Shown here: piece after piece, positions 1 to 11,200 of the stretch
How positions within the stretch are numbered: position 1 is the stretch's first letter
How the letters are laid out: each line of letters starts with the position of its first letter
Assembly (NCBI RefSeq): GCF_029407905.1
Contig: NC_073627.1
Coordinates: 143,357,697-143,421,696, forward strand
Direction of reading: 5' to 3'
Length of the DNA stretch: 64,000 nt
Source: Bubalus kerabau
Taxonomy: Eukaryota; Chordata; Mammalia; Artiodactyla; Bovidae
Notes under the pieces: model-generated
Seen by the model: the letters and a program-made list of their open reading frames with translations, nothing else
What the model was told of the DNA's origin: nothing
The model's database searches: none
Program-made: the position numbers and the translations under genes

Positions 1-314
1 CTGGGGCTCTCAGTGCCTGATTTCTTTCCTGCCTCTGAACCTTGCCTATGGAAATTCCATACTCCTCCTCTCTCCTTCCCCAGGGGACTTTCAGGCAGAG
101 CTCTTATCTCATAACTTAGGACATTACCATGGGCTTAGGGTTTAACCACAAAGTAAAAGCATACCCCAATTCACCATTTTATCAGGAAAATGTCTTCACC
201 TGCTATCCCCAAAGGGAAACTCCAGTGACCTATTGGGCTTAAGGGCCTGGGCAGGGAACCAGGAAGCATAGGCTTGAGAAGGAGGGCAGGCAGGCACCTC
301 ATGGAAACACTTAC

Positions 315-3300
315 TCTTTTTGTAGAGAACCTTCACCCTCTCCCTCTTGCTGGCGATGTTCCCCAAAGCCACCTGCACCTTGACTAGGCCATCAGCCACC
401 TGTAAGGGGAAGTTAAGTCGCTCAGTCGTGTCCAACTCTTTGTGACCCCATGGACTATAGCCTATCAGGCTCCTCCGTCCATGGGATTTTCCAGGCAAGA
501 GTACTAGAGTGGGTTGCCATTTCCTTCTCCAGGAGATCTTCCCTACCCAGGGATCGAACCCGGGTCTCCCGCATTGTGGGCGGATGCTTTATCCTCTAAG
601 CCACCAGGGGAGTGGAAGTTAATTCCAAGATTTACCACTTGGCTCGAGGCTTGGAAGAGATAAAGAATCTTCATTTCCTCAGACTCCAAACTTCCTTGTC
701 CCTACAATTACCCACTTCTCTTGTATTAAGAGATCCAAGTCCACTTTCTGGGAATCCTCAGTATGAACGGGTAGATAATCATGTACTCCTCAGGGAGTTT
801 CATGTGTGATTGGGGAAGTAATGAACTACTTTAGGGTTTATGGGGCACTAGCACATACTATCGGAGAAGGCAATGGCACCCCACTCCAGTACTCTTGCCT
901 GGAAAATCCCATGGATGGAGGAGCCTGGTAGGCTGCAGTCCATGGGGTCGCTAAGAGTCAGACACGACTGAGTGACTTCACTTCAAGCATTATTTAATAC
1001 CATCCATTTTTATCACCCCCAAAGATGCACCATAGTCATTAACAATCACAGCCCATTCCCCCTCATCCTAGCCCATAGTAAACATTATTTTCTGTCTCTG
1101 TGGATTTGCCTTTTCTGGACATTCATATGAATGGAATGATACAATATGTGGTTTTTTGTGTCTGGCTTCTTTCACTTAACATAATGCTTTCAAGATTCAC
1201 CCACCTTGTAGCAGGGTATCAGTACTTCATTTCTTTTTATGGATGAATAATATTTCTTTCTACAGATATGCCCCTTTTATTAATTGATTCATCGTATAGC
1301 CTCTCTTCCTCTGGGCTATACGTCTCTACCATGTGCTTTTACAGCCCCCACCCAGTGTTTCCCAAACCCATCATAGGTCACTTAATATAGTAAATGCAGG
1401 CCTACGTACCAGTCTGTATGCCCTCTTATAGTATGAAGTAGTGTTAGTCACTCTGGAGAAGGCGATGGCACCCCACTCCAGTACTCCTGCCTGGAAAGTC
1501 CCATGGACAGAGGAGCCTGGTGGGCTGCAGTCCATGGGGTCGCGAAAAGTTGGACACAACTGGGCGACTTCACTTTCACTTTTCACTTTCATGCATTGGA
1601 GAAGGAAATGGCAACCCACTCCAGTGTTCTTGCCTGGAGAATCCCAGGGATGGGGGAGCCTGGTGGGCTACTGTCTATGGGGTCACACAGAGTTGGACAC
1701 GACTGAAGTGACTTAGCAGCAGCAGCACATACTATATATTCGCTGATCCCTTCCTCTTGGCTGAATTGATCTAAGCTTTAAGGGTAGAGGGTAGAGGGTG
1801 AGGAATTCCAGTATTAAAGGGTTGAATAGAGGGAGAGACTATGAAAGTAAATGATCTCACATAGGTTTTAGGTTAGAGGGTAAGGAATGCCGATATTCAA
1901 GGATCAAATACATGAGGAGGTAAATCAGTTCAGTCACTCAGTCGTGTCCGACTCTTTGCGACCCCATGAACTGCAGCATGCCAGGCCTCCCTGTCCATCA
2001 CCAACTCCCGAAGTCCACCCAAACCCATGTCCATTGAGTTGGTGATGCCATCCAACTATCTCATCCTCTGTCGTCTCCTTCTCCTCCTGCCCTCAATCTT
2101 TCCCAGCATCAGGGTCTTTTCCAATGAGTCAGCTCTTTGAATTAGGTGGCCAAAGTATTGGAGTTTCAGCTTCAACATCAGTCCTTCCAATGAACACCCA
2201 GGACTGATCTCCTTTAGGATGGACTGATTGGATCTCCTTACAGTCCAAGGGACTCTCAAGAGTCTTCTCCAACTCCACAATTCAAAAGCATCAATTCTTT
2301 GACGCTCAGCTTTTTTTATAGTCCAACTCTCACATCCATACGTGACTTCTGGAAAAACCATAGCCTTGACTAGATGGACCTTTGTTGGCAAAGTAATGTC
2401 TCTGCTTTTTAATATGCTGTCTAGGTTGATCATAACTTTCCTTCCAAGGAGTAAGCGTCTTTTAATTTCATGGCTGCAATCACCATCTGCAGTGATTTTG
2501 GAGCCCAGAAAAATAAAGTCAGCCACTGTTTCCGCATCTATTTGCTATGAAGTGATGGGACCGGAGGCCATGATCTTAGTTTTCTGAATGTTGAGCTTTA
2601 AGCCAACTTTTTCACTCTCCACTTTCACTTTCATCAAGAGGCTCTTTAGTTCTTCTTCACTTTCTGCCATAAGGGTGGTGTCATCTATCTGAGGTTATTG
2701 ATATTTCTCCTGGCAATCTTACTGAGTAAAAGCAGCCAGAGAGATAGGAGGAAAATGAGGAGGATTTGCATTATAGATGTCAAAGGGAAAAAAATGTTTT
2801 GAGAAGTCAGTTCTCAAATGGGACACAATCTGGTGACAACTAATACCACAAGCAGTGTACGCATGGACGTCATCACCTCTGAGGCACTTAACTCCAGGGT
2901 ATGCCCGATACAGCCACCTTCAGTGAAAGGTCTTTCCATAGGTAAAAATGGGGATGGACGGGAAGTGAGCTGTCAAAATTCAGCCACTAGAGGGAAAGAC
3001 TGTCAGTCCATATCTGAACACTCAGTATTCAATCCTTTTCCCTCCTAATCCTGGCCCTCTCAGACTCATCCCTAACTCCCTGGAGGCTTCCTTATCCATC
3101 TCTGGTCTGCCTCTTTTGGGGTCCCTTGGACCTCTCTTGGCACAATTCACTTAGCAATTAGGCAAGGCTCTACAACGTCCCTTTCACTGTGACTTAGGCT
3201 CTTACTGAAAGCTCTTACTCATTAGTCAGTTTCTCGAGTGTGTCAGGTCTCCCCAACTATCCCGCGAGGGTAAAGACGGAATCTCCTCTTTGCGTCCACC

Positions 3301-3589
3301 TCAAGCCCACAGTTCCCTCCATGGCAATGGATCCCGAGGGTCCGAAATGCTCTGGGAGGTCTCGGACCTTTCCTATTTCAATGGCCTAGTTGCGAGCAAC
3401 GGGGCTGGAGCTGCAGCATCCATCTCCAGGACCAGGCCAATAGGCCACTCCTCTTTGCCCCAGAGAGGGACCACTGGACCCAAGATCGCTCACCTTCCGG
3501 GAGCCCCGAGACCCGCCTGGTCCGTACACCCAGCGCTCCAGCTCCTCCACCCGGGCCTGTAGCCGCTGAACATCGGTTACAGCCGCCAT
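315..3589 (-). CDS. DCTN3: DCTN3, dynactin subunit 3 (p22/p24), coding exons 1-2; 3' part outside window
   Basis: Dynactin shoulder/sidearm subunit of the dynein activator complex, cytoplasmic and centrosomal. Exon 1 is 3494-3589 (32 codons, begins MAAVTDVQRLQARVEELERW) and exon 2 is 315-399 (85 nt, begins VADGLVKVQVALGN). Exon 1 ends in AAG before a GTGAGC donor. Exon 2 follows a CTTACAG acceptor and ends after one base of the next codon at AGTAAGT. Both peptides match the start of the known roughly 186-aa family, including the heptad-like LQARVEELE coiled-coil start. The ATG at 3589 is chosen because it gives the family N-terminus. The 3.1-kb intron 1 is filled with SINE, L1 and BovB insertions. 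Remaining exons would lie left of position 1. Exon identity is seen directly; function is family knowledge. Confidence 0.95.
411..612 (-). mobile_element. Bov-tA SINE (reverse orientation)
   Basis: Bov-A core (CTCAGTCGTGTCC, then CCATGGGATTTTCCAGGCAAG) followed by a tRNA-derived head read in reverse (GATCGAACCCGGGTCTCC, then CCACCAGGGG). It sits in DCTN3 intron 1. Similar short proteins such as those containing HKELDTTE in this window are translations of this SINE family, not genes. Confidence 0.85.
862..986 (+). mobile_element. Bov-A SINE monomer
   Basis: Single Bov-A unit from GAGAAGGCAATGGCACCCC to CACGACTGAGTGACTTCAC, inside DCTN3 intron 1. Confidence 0.85.
1005..1290 (+). mobile_element. 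Old L1 LINE fragment
   Basis: Contains the widespread mammalian L1 3'-region text (GGAATGATACAATATGTGG, TCTGGCTTCTTTCACTTA, GATGAATAATATTTC). Diverged and truncated at both ends, within DCTN3 intron 1. Confidence 0.65.
1453..1728 (+). mobile_element. Bov-A2 SINE (dimer)
   Basis: Two Bov-A monomers joined by the CACTTTCACTTTTCACTTTC linker, ending in GACTTAGCAGCAGCAGCA. In DCTN3 intron 1. Confidence 0.9.
1921..2700 (-). mobile_element. BovB LINE 3' fragment (reverse)
   Basis: The minus strand encodes the C-terminal part of BovB (RTE clade) ORF2, for example FIFLGSKITADGDCSHEIKR and AMVFPEVTYGCESWT, over about 156 codons, then the BovB 3' tail (CAGTCGTGTCC on the plus strand). Strongly 5' truncated and mutated, so not functional. 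In DCTN3 intron 1. Confidence 0.9.
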
Positions 3590-3775
3590 GGCTCCCGCTG
3601 CCCTGCCTCAGCCAGGAATAGCCAGAGGGCAGGACATCCGTCCAAATAGAGAAGGCGGGCCAATCCGAATGGACGGGAGCTCTTGCATACAGGAAGTGAC
3701 GCAACAATTCAGCCCTTCGATGCGGAAGTGGCCGGCAGGGCCCACGAAAAGCTGCCTGGTAACCTAGGCAACGGC
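3590..3775 (-). promoter_or_regulatory. DCTN3: DCTN3 promoter region with ETS, CRE-like and RFX X-box motifs
   Basis: GC-rich, TATA-less DNA just upstream of the DCTN3 start codon. It carries ETS-type GGAAGTG cores at about 3691 and 3724, an adjoining TGACGCAA CRE-like half site, and a full RFX X-box (GTAACC, 2-bp spacer, GGCAAC) at 3759-3772. The motif matches are seen directly; promoter activity is inferred from position. The transcription start cannot be fixed from sequence. Confidence 0.55.
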
Positions 3776-3977
3776 TACCTGTCAGGCGCTAATTTCCAGC
3801 CCTTGCTTGTCAAGAGGAATTTTGCCTCTCTTCTTCCAATTCCAGTGTTCCAGAGAGATTTCCCCTGCCCTTTCCCCGAGGTTGCACATATAAATACACC
3901 CATTATTGTAAGATTGGTCCATTCCCATAGAATAGTAGGAAGTTCCGTGAGATACTTTTGGAATCTTCTAAGAGACT

Positions 3978-4570
3978 TTATTTTTTTAGGCTCCAAAATC
4001 ACTGTAGATGGTGATTACAGCCATGAAATTAAAAGACGCTTACTCCTTGGAAGGAAAGTTATGACCAACCTAGATAACATATCCAAAAGCAGAGACATTA
4101 CTTTGCCAACAAAGGTCCGTCTAGTCAAGGCTATGGTTTTTCCAGTAGTCATGTATGGATGTGAGAGTTGGTCTGTGAAGAAAGCTGAGTGCCGAAGAAC
4201 TGATGCTTTTGAACTGTGGAGTTGGAGAAGACTCTTGAGAGTCCTTTGGACTGCAAGCAGATCCAACCAGTCCATTCTAAAGATCAGTCCTGGGTGTTCT
4301 TTGGAAGGACTGATGCTAAAGCTGAAACTCCAGTACTTTGGCCACCAAGAGTTAACTCATTGGAAAAGACTCTGATGCTGGGAGGGATTGGGGGCAGGAG
4401 GAGAAGGGGACGACAGAGGATGAGATGGCTGGATGGCATCGCAGACTCGATGGACATGAGTTTGAGTGAACCCCGGGAGTTGGTGATGGACAGGGAGGCC
4501 TGGCATGCTGCAATTCATGGGGTGGCAAAGAGTCATACACGACTGAGCGACTGAACTGAACTGAACTGAA
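3978..4570 (+). mobile_element. BovB LINE 3' fragment (sense)
   Basis: Plus-strand BovB ORF2 C-terminal fragment (GSKITVDGDYSHEIKRRLL onward) split by frameshifts, ending in the GAACTGAACTGAACTGAA tail. It lies upstream of DCTN3 and makes a spurious 230-codon open frame fused to unrelated upstream sequence. Confidence 0.9.
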
Positions 4571-4574
4571 GGTT

Positions 4575-4668
4575 CACGCGATTAAGCGTCTTGCCCAAGA
4601 ACACTCAACACTGTACCGATGTGGCAGGATCGAGATTTGAACTCAGTCTGATTCATGAGACTGTGTTC
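4575..4668. repeat. MIR SINE remnant
   Basis: Fragment with the MIR signature GTCTTGCCCAAG and GAGATTTGAACTCAG. Ancient and diverged; lies between the ARID3C 3' end and BovB. Confidence 0.6.
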
Positions 4669-4816
4669 TCCTATTCATGGCCTTTGCTATTCTGTCTTCC
4701 TTCTTGAAAACCCCTGGCCCAACACAGCCTGTGTATACCACGTAATTCCTCTTCCTCCCCAACCCACAGACCCAAACAAGAAGGAGAGGAAGCACTTGGG
4801 AGGGAGGGATCACAGC

Positions 4817-4822
4817 TTTATT
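4817..4822 (-). terminator. ARID3C: ARID3C poly(A) signal
   Basis: AATAAA on the minus strand about 410 bp past the ARID3C stop codon. It is the only canonical signal between the stop and the next repeats, so the transcript probably ends near 4795-4805. Confidence 0.7.
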
Positions 4823-5228
4823 ATCCAGATATGAACTGAGGGACATCTCCTTTACAACAACCCAACCCATCCCTTCACCTGGCTCCTGAAGAGAAGCAGG
4901 TCTGACTTGAAGAGGTGGCGTTCTAAAGATGACATTGGCACAGGGGAGCACATGAGGAGATGATGGTAAGAACTCTTATTATTATTGGGGGAAGAACTCT
5001 TTGGTAGATGCTGCTGGAGTTGGCCAGGGAGGAAGTGCCCTCCTTTTGCAATGAGGTAGATGTAACATCAAAAGAAATCTCTTTGGCTTCAAGTCCATAT
5101 GGCAGTGGGGGGTGGGAGTGGGTAGTGGTCACCTCCCAGGGCTGGGTCCTAGAATGGGCACGCTGGAAGAATGGGTCCCCTTCCCCCTCAGCAATGGGGT
5201 CGGGACTCTCAGTTTCAAGTAAGAGTTC

Positions 5229-8200
5229 TCAGGGTGAGGTGCTGGAAGGGGGCCCTGTCGGGAGTGGGGGTGCAGGGTTGGTTGGGCCCTGGGAAGCTGG
5301 TACAGGCTGGTGACGGGCAAAGAGGACACCTAGCAAAGAGATGAGGAATTGGTAGAGGGCAAAGACAAGCAGGAAAAGGTAAGGCAAAGAAATAGAAAAG
5401 GGAAACAAAAGTCAGTGTCCTGATTGCTAGAATATCACACACAGAGCCCTGTTACAACCAATGAGCCAAGTCCCTTGAATCAGTTAGAGACTCTTGTGCC
5501 CATATAGATACCCTCCAACATGTAAACAAGAAACATTTACACTGATACACAGCCCATGATGAGACATCCCATGGTATTCCATGCCAGAGAGGTCATGCCT
5601 TGGACCCCATGCCATGTAAACACCCCCTTTAATCCAGGCCAGTGTAGCAATTCCCCAAACCCCATGTTACCCATGCAGGTTTGGATATCCCTAAACCTCA
5701 TGCTAGTAGAGAAAGTCTAAAATTCCATGCCGGCATAAATACCCCTGACCTCATGCGATCAGAAACAGCCTACAGGACCCATACCAGTGTAGACCACCCC
5801 GTTGATCTCTAGGGCCATGTTGATACTGCTGATACCAGTGCCTGCCAGACTGAGAGGCCCATCCAGCCGCTCTTCTGTCCCGGAGGGAGCAGGGAAGTCA
5901 CATTTTGGGGAATTAGATTTCAGCTACAAGCTCCCCCCTCCATCCCTGTAGACAGCCCCCATCCCACTTCAGCCCCACACCTGTAATCACAGAAGTGTCT
6001 GCTGAGGGATCTATCTGCCCCACCTCCAATGCCTATTGGGTGATGAGTCTGTCCTCCCTCATTGCACAGGCTAAGCCCTCTCAGCAACAAGTCCCTCCTC
6101 ACCCCTAAGGGGAACCTTGCCACGGGGCAGGAAACTGGGGGGTGCGCTGTGTCGAGGTAGGTCCATGGGCCCCATCAGCACAGCCCTCTTCTCTGGGGGT
6201 TCCTCTGGTGCCACCTTCTCACGTGCAGGTCCAAAGGCCAGGCCCACAGGCAGTGCCAGTCGAGGGGTGGGAATTCTGCTCTCTTCTGAAAAAAAACCAG
6301 ATCATTTAGCTCCCCTGGCCCAAACAACTTTGTCCCTGCATCTAGTTCTCCCCATAGGCCTGGGACCAAGGGAGGTTACCCAAGTTCAAGCACCAAATTC
6401 AATCTCCCCTCCCATCCAGTCTCAGCATAGTCTCTGAAGCTGGAGAGCTCAAAAAGGCCAATATACCTGACTAGGTTGGTCCAATCTGGGGGAATTCCCT
6501 TGCTTTTTTTAAATTTATTTTTTAATATAAATTTATTTATTTTAATTGGAGGCTAATTACTTTACAATATTGTATTGGTTTTTGCCATACATTGACATGA
6601 ATCCGCCACGGGTGTACATGTGTTCCCCATCCTGACCCCTCCCACCTCCCTCCCCTCCCTTGCATTTGATTGTTAAATAATCCAGGGAAAATAGCAGGCA
6701 TAAACCACATGCAGATAGAAGCCATTAGTGAACAGGTGTGGAATGAAGCTGCTCTGGATAAAGGACCTTTCCCTGAGCTTCAGCCCCACACCGCGCGGTA
6801 ACCCATACCCCAGAGCTCCCAACGTTTCACTGATCCCAAACATCACTACACCTAAACCTTAGCATGCACCAAACCTCAGTGCCCATCAGTCCTTATTGTC
6901 CCCATACTTCGATGCCTCCCAGACCTCAGAGTTCCCATATTTTAATGTTCCCTTTATCTCAGCACCCTTCTAGGTCTCAGAGACCCTCAAAATTCAACTG
7001 CTCTACCCTCACACCTTTCTTAATGGGGCTCGGGCTTAGCTGCGCGCAGGCGTGGGCCGGCAGGCCAGAGGCGGGGCCATGAGCAGAGCGTGGGCTGGGC
7101 GTGGGCGGGGCGGGCCCGGGCTCAGGGGCGGAGCCAGGAGTGCCCCGAGGTGGCTGCCCAGCCAGGCCGAAGAGCGGGGCTGCGGTGTAAGCCTGACGAC
7201 GGCCCTCGCGCCGGTTGCTGTCGATGGCAGCCTGGAGCTCCCCAGGGGAGCTGAGCGCCCGCGTCTCGCATTCGTACGGGTACAGATACTTCATGTACCT
7301 AGGAGCGGACGGGGTAGGGTGGGGTGGGAGGTTGGGCCCAGCTGATCAAGCCTCACACCCGGACAAGAACCCTCAGGGGGAGCCCCCCAAGCCCCCGGCC
7401 CCCAGCTCCCGCGCCTCGCTCCCACCGCTCGCGCGCTCCTGGCCTCACTGGGTGCGTAGAGTGAAGGCGGCCGACGTGATGGTGGTGGGCAGGCTGAGGC
7501 CGCGCGTGACCTCCCGCCACACCTTGCGATTGATGACTTCCACTAGACCGCCCTTGGCCGTCACCAGGCGGAACAGCGCGTACAGGTCCAGCACCTGCTT
7601 CGCCATGATGGGCACACGGTTCACGGGTGTCCCTGATGAGGGGTGAGCAGAGAGTCAGGACACTAAGACCCTGTCTGCCGGCATCCTCAGAGAGTGGAGG
7701 AATCGGCTGCCTGGACCTGTCTTGGCGAGGCCCTGGCGATGAGGAGGTGGGATTGCAGGCGGAGCCCACAGCCTCCAGAGCCTCCACTGTAGCAGGAAGG
7801 ACGGGAGGCTAGACTAGAGGGTGGCAAACTTCTTCTGTAAAGGGCCAAACAAATGATAAATGTTTTAGGCTTTCCAGGCCAGTCTCTTAGAGCTACTCCA
7901 CTCTGCCATTGCAGGCTGAAAGGATATTCAAAGGAATAGAATATAGAGGATATTTAAAGGAATGAACGCGGCTCTAATCCAATAAAACTTTATTTTCACA
8001 CTCTTAAATTCAAATTTCACACGTGCAGAAAGGTTATTCGTCTTTCAAATTTTCCCCTTATTTAAAAACGTGAACCCCCCTTCTTTTATCGTGGGCGATT
8101 AGCTTTGGCCTCCTGGCTTTAGTTTGCCGCCCCCTGGGGTAGACCATAGGAAGGACTTCCTGACAGTGCTGAAGAGCCAGACTCCTCTAAGTAGCGGCCC

Positions 8201-11200
8201 CTGGGTGGCTGCAGAGGCAGGGGATGGTGAATGGAAGAAGCAGCCCCCGCCGCGGCTCGCCGACTCCGCAGTCCCCGCCGCCCCCGCCGGCCGGTCCTGA
8301 CAAAGGGGCCTGTCTGCGCTGAGCGATGGGCCCCAGTTAATTCCTTACCGATCTCGGCCCCTTCCGCTGCCGCCTTTGGACCCGAACAATTAGCTGCGGT
8401 CTGATTAATGGGGGGAAATTATCGGCCCCGCGGGACACCCTCCCCCGCACAGGGAGCAAAGTAAGGCAGGGACCTGAGGGAGGCAGAGCTGGGGGGAAGA
8501 GGGAGCTGGGATCTGCTCAGACCACATTACCCTACCCAGTGGAGGGGATACCAGGAGGAAGGGGCAGGGAGGGGACATTCGGATCAGAATGACCCAGCCT
8601 TCCTGGGGAGCAAAAGGCCCTGGAGCCCCACTGAGGGTCCCTGGTTGGGAAGGGACCTGCGCGGGGTGCTGGCCTGGCCCTGGGGTGGGGACCTGAAGGA
8701 CTTTGGCCGCCAGCTGCACTAAGGGGGTGGGGGTGGGAGCCAGTGCAGCCAGTTAATTAGCGGCTTATCAGGCCGCTCTAGGAGTGAGTTAATTAGCTTT
8801 GTAGAGAGAGATAATGAGTCAGTCTTCTGGACCCATGAATCTGGGGAGAAGCTGAAGTGATGAACTGCCGCCCACCCTGATCCCTTCATGGACCCTTGTT
8901 GCATTCACTTCTGGCTCTGAGATTTCTGGAAAGGAATTCCTTCTCCTCCACAGCACCTCCTACCCCTCAAGAAGTCCTTCCTTGGGTCTAATTCCAGTCC
9001 TTCCTGCTGCAAAACACATTGGATGTTTCCTGCCTGAAGCAAGGGGAAACTGAGGAGAGACGAGGCTGGAGGAAGGGCCAGGGAAGAGAACCAAGGCATT
9101 CCCAGTCCCCCAATTCTGGAAACCCCCACACCCCAGGCCAGCCCCCTACCACTTCACCCTCCCACCCTCCCAATTGATCCCACACTCATTAACCTGCCAG
9201 CGGGTTGCCCACTAATTAATCCCTGGGTGGAGAAGGGGGGCAGGGTCAGAGGTTAAAGACGCTATTGAGGACCCAAAGGATAGGTGCTTCCAAGCTCAGA
9301 TCTCTGCAAAGAGGACCCAAACTGAGGACTAAACCCTGGGGTTTCCCTTCCTTGAACCTGGTTCGTGAGGGTCCCTCCCTTACATCAACCCACTCACCCC
9401 TCTTCTGCATGAAGCTAAACAGGTCATCCAGAAATTCTTTCCTCTTGGGGTCTGCATCGAGCTCGTACAGCTGGGGAAAAACTGAGGTCATTTCCCAGCT
9501 CTGTATCCACCACCCCCGCCTCCGCACTGGGACCCCCTTCAACTCGAACCCCTGGATAAAGGACCCCAGCTGAAGGGGCAAGGTGGTTCTGAAACATAGA
9601 CTTCCTGAGAGAGCATTGAGCTCTTTGCCCTGGGGGCAGGTAGGGACACTTCCCCCCCGCCCCCCAGATACATACAGACACCCTCTACTGGCTAGTAGTG
9701 CTGTGCCCTGGGCAGTTAACACCACCCACCTGGGGAGTAAGGGAAGAGAAAGCTGCAGAGGTTCTGCCTGCCTTCCAGAGCCCCAGGGAGGAAGTCAGGC
9801 TGGTGCTATGTTCTACATTGAGGAAATTGACAGATATGGCTGAGTCACTCATTCACTCGTTCATTTGTGCTAGGGTTTCTTGCTGCTCACATGTCTGTGT
9901 GCCAGGACTGGGGATGAGGGGCGGAGAGGCCTCTAACCCATCCCTCTGGCAGGATGGATGCTCAGGAAAGCTGGATTGAAACCTAGGGCCTCTCAGCCCA
10001 CATTCTGGTCTGATCTCCTTCCAGGAACAGTTTCCTCTACTTCAGAAGCTGCCACAGAGCCAATGGCCCTGGACCACCCAAGACCTGTAGGGTGAGGACT
10101 TGAAAGGCCAGGGATCCTCCCACCCCTTCTCAGTCACCTACTTCCAGTATCAGCTCTCAAATACCCCAAGGAGGGACAATCCCTAAGGTAACAGTGTCTT
10201 TTACCCAAGTAACAATCCCTGAGAAACACCGACAGGTAACACTCCATCCCCCAATAGGAACTCTCAGAGTAAAAAAATACCCATGAGTAACAAACCCCAG
10301 AGATGCACCTTTAGCTCTACACTCCCACAAGAACTGAGCCCTAAGTCTTAAATGGATACCTGCAGATAACATGCCTGCTTTCCAAGTAATAAGCCTCTGA
10401 ATTACACCTGGGAGAAATAGTCACTAGAGCCACATCTCCAGAGTAACAGAACCCTGAGAAACAGTCCAAGTTTTACACAAAAGCCACAGAGTCTAACCAC
10501 AGATTAACACTTCAGGAAAATACCCCAAACCAACATCCTATGAGTAACACCACCAGAATAGTACACCTAGAATCAGTGCCCTGCATAACACCTTCTAATG
10601 ACAGCCTAGAGTAGTGCCTTAGAATAACATCCAGATGGGTTCCCAGGGGATGAAGAGCCTCAAATTAAGGCCCTGTGAGGAAGGCCCTGTCATTCCCAGC
10701 TGCCCAGGGGCCCTTCAGTCCCACCGTGACTGTAGTGGTCATCGCGGGCTGGCAACTGTCACCCCATAGGACTCAGGCCAGAAAGAGGACTTGGATGGGG
10801 AGAAGGGGACAAGAAAGAGACGAGGTGGATATCAGCTTGCCAAAGGAGTGGCAACCTCCACTCCACTTTTAAAGATGGAGGTAGGCATCCCAGGACACCC
10901 CAACTGGTCCCTGGACTTTGACCTTGTGACTTGATGTGGAGAAGGTGGCATAGTGCTAGCACTGGAATCCCCAGTTCCCAGATCCCCCTCCCTCAGAATT
11001 CTTGAAGATTCCTACACCCCTCCCACTTGCCCTTCCAGCCTCAACAAGTGCCTTCAGTCTGTCAGCCTCCATTTTTCTGGGTGTCTCCTGCACCTCGTGG
11101 TGCGCGCCTTCTTTCTGTCTCTCAGCGTGTCTGTCTCTCCCTCCCTGTCACTGTCTCTCCCTGTCTCCCCACTGTCTCTCTCCAGGTCTCTATCTCTGTC

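Noticed and set aside
1371..1716. Short frames with HSSVLAWRIPG or SESEVAQLCPT, also at 15293, 37577-37931 and elsewhere
   Set aside because: They recur wherever Bov-A/Bov-A2 SINEs occur and are translations of the repeat.
3683..4375. 230-codon plus-strand open frame near the DCTN3 promoter
   Set aside because: Its C-terminal two thirds is BovB ORF2 fragment fused by chance to promoter sequence; no own start context or homology.
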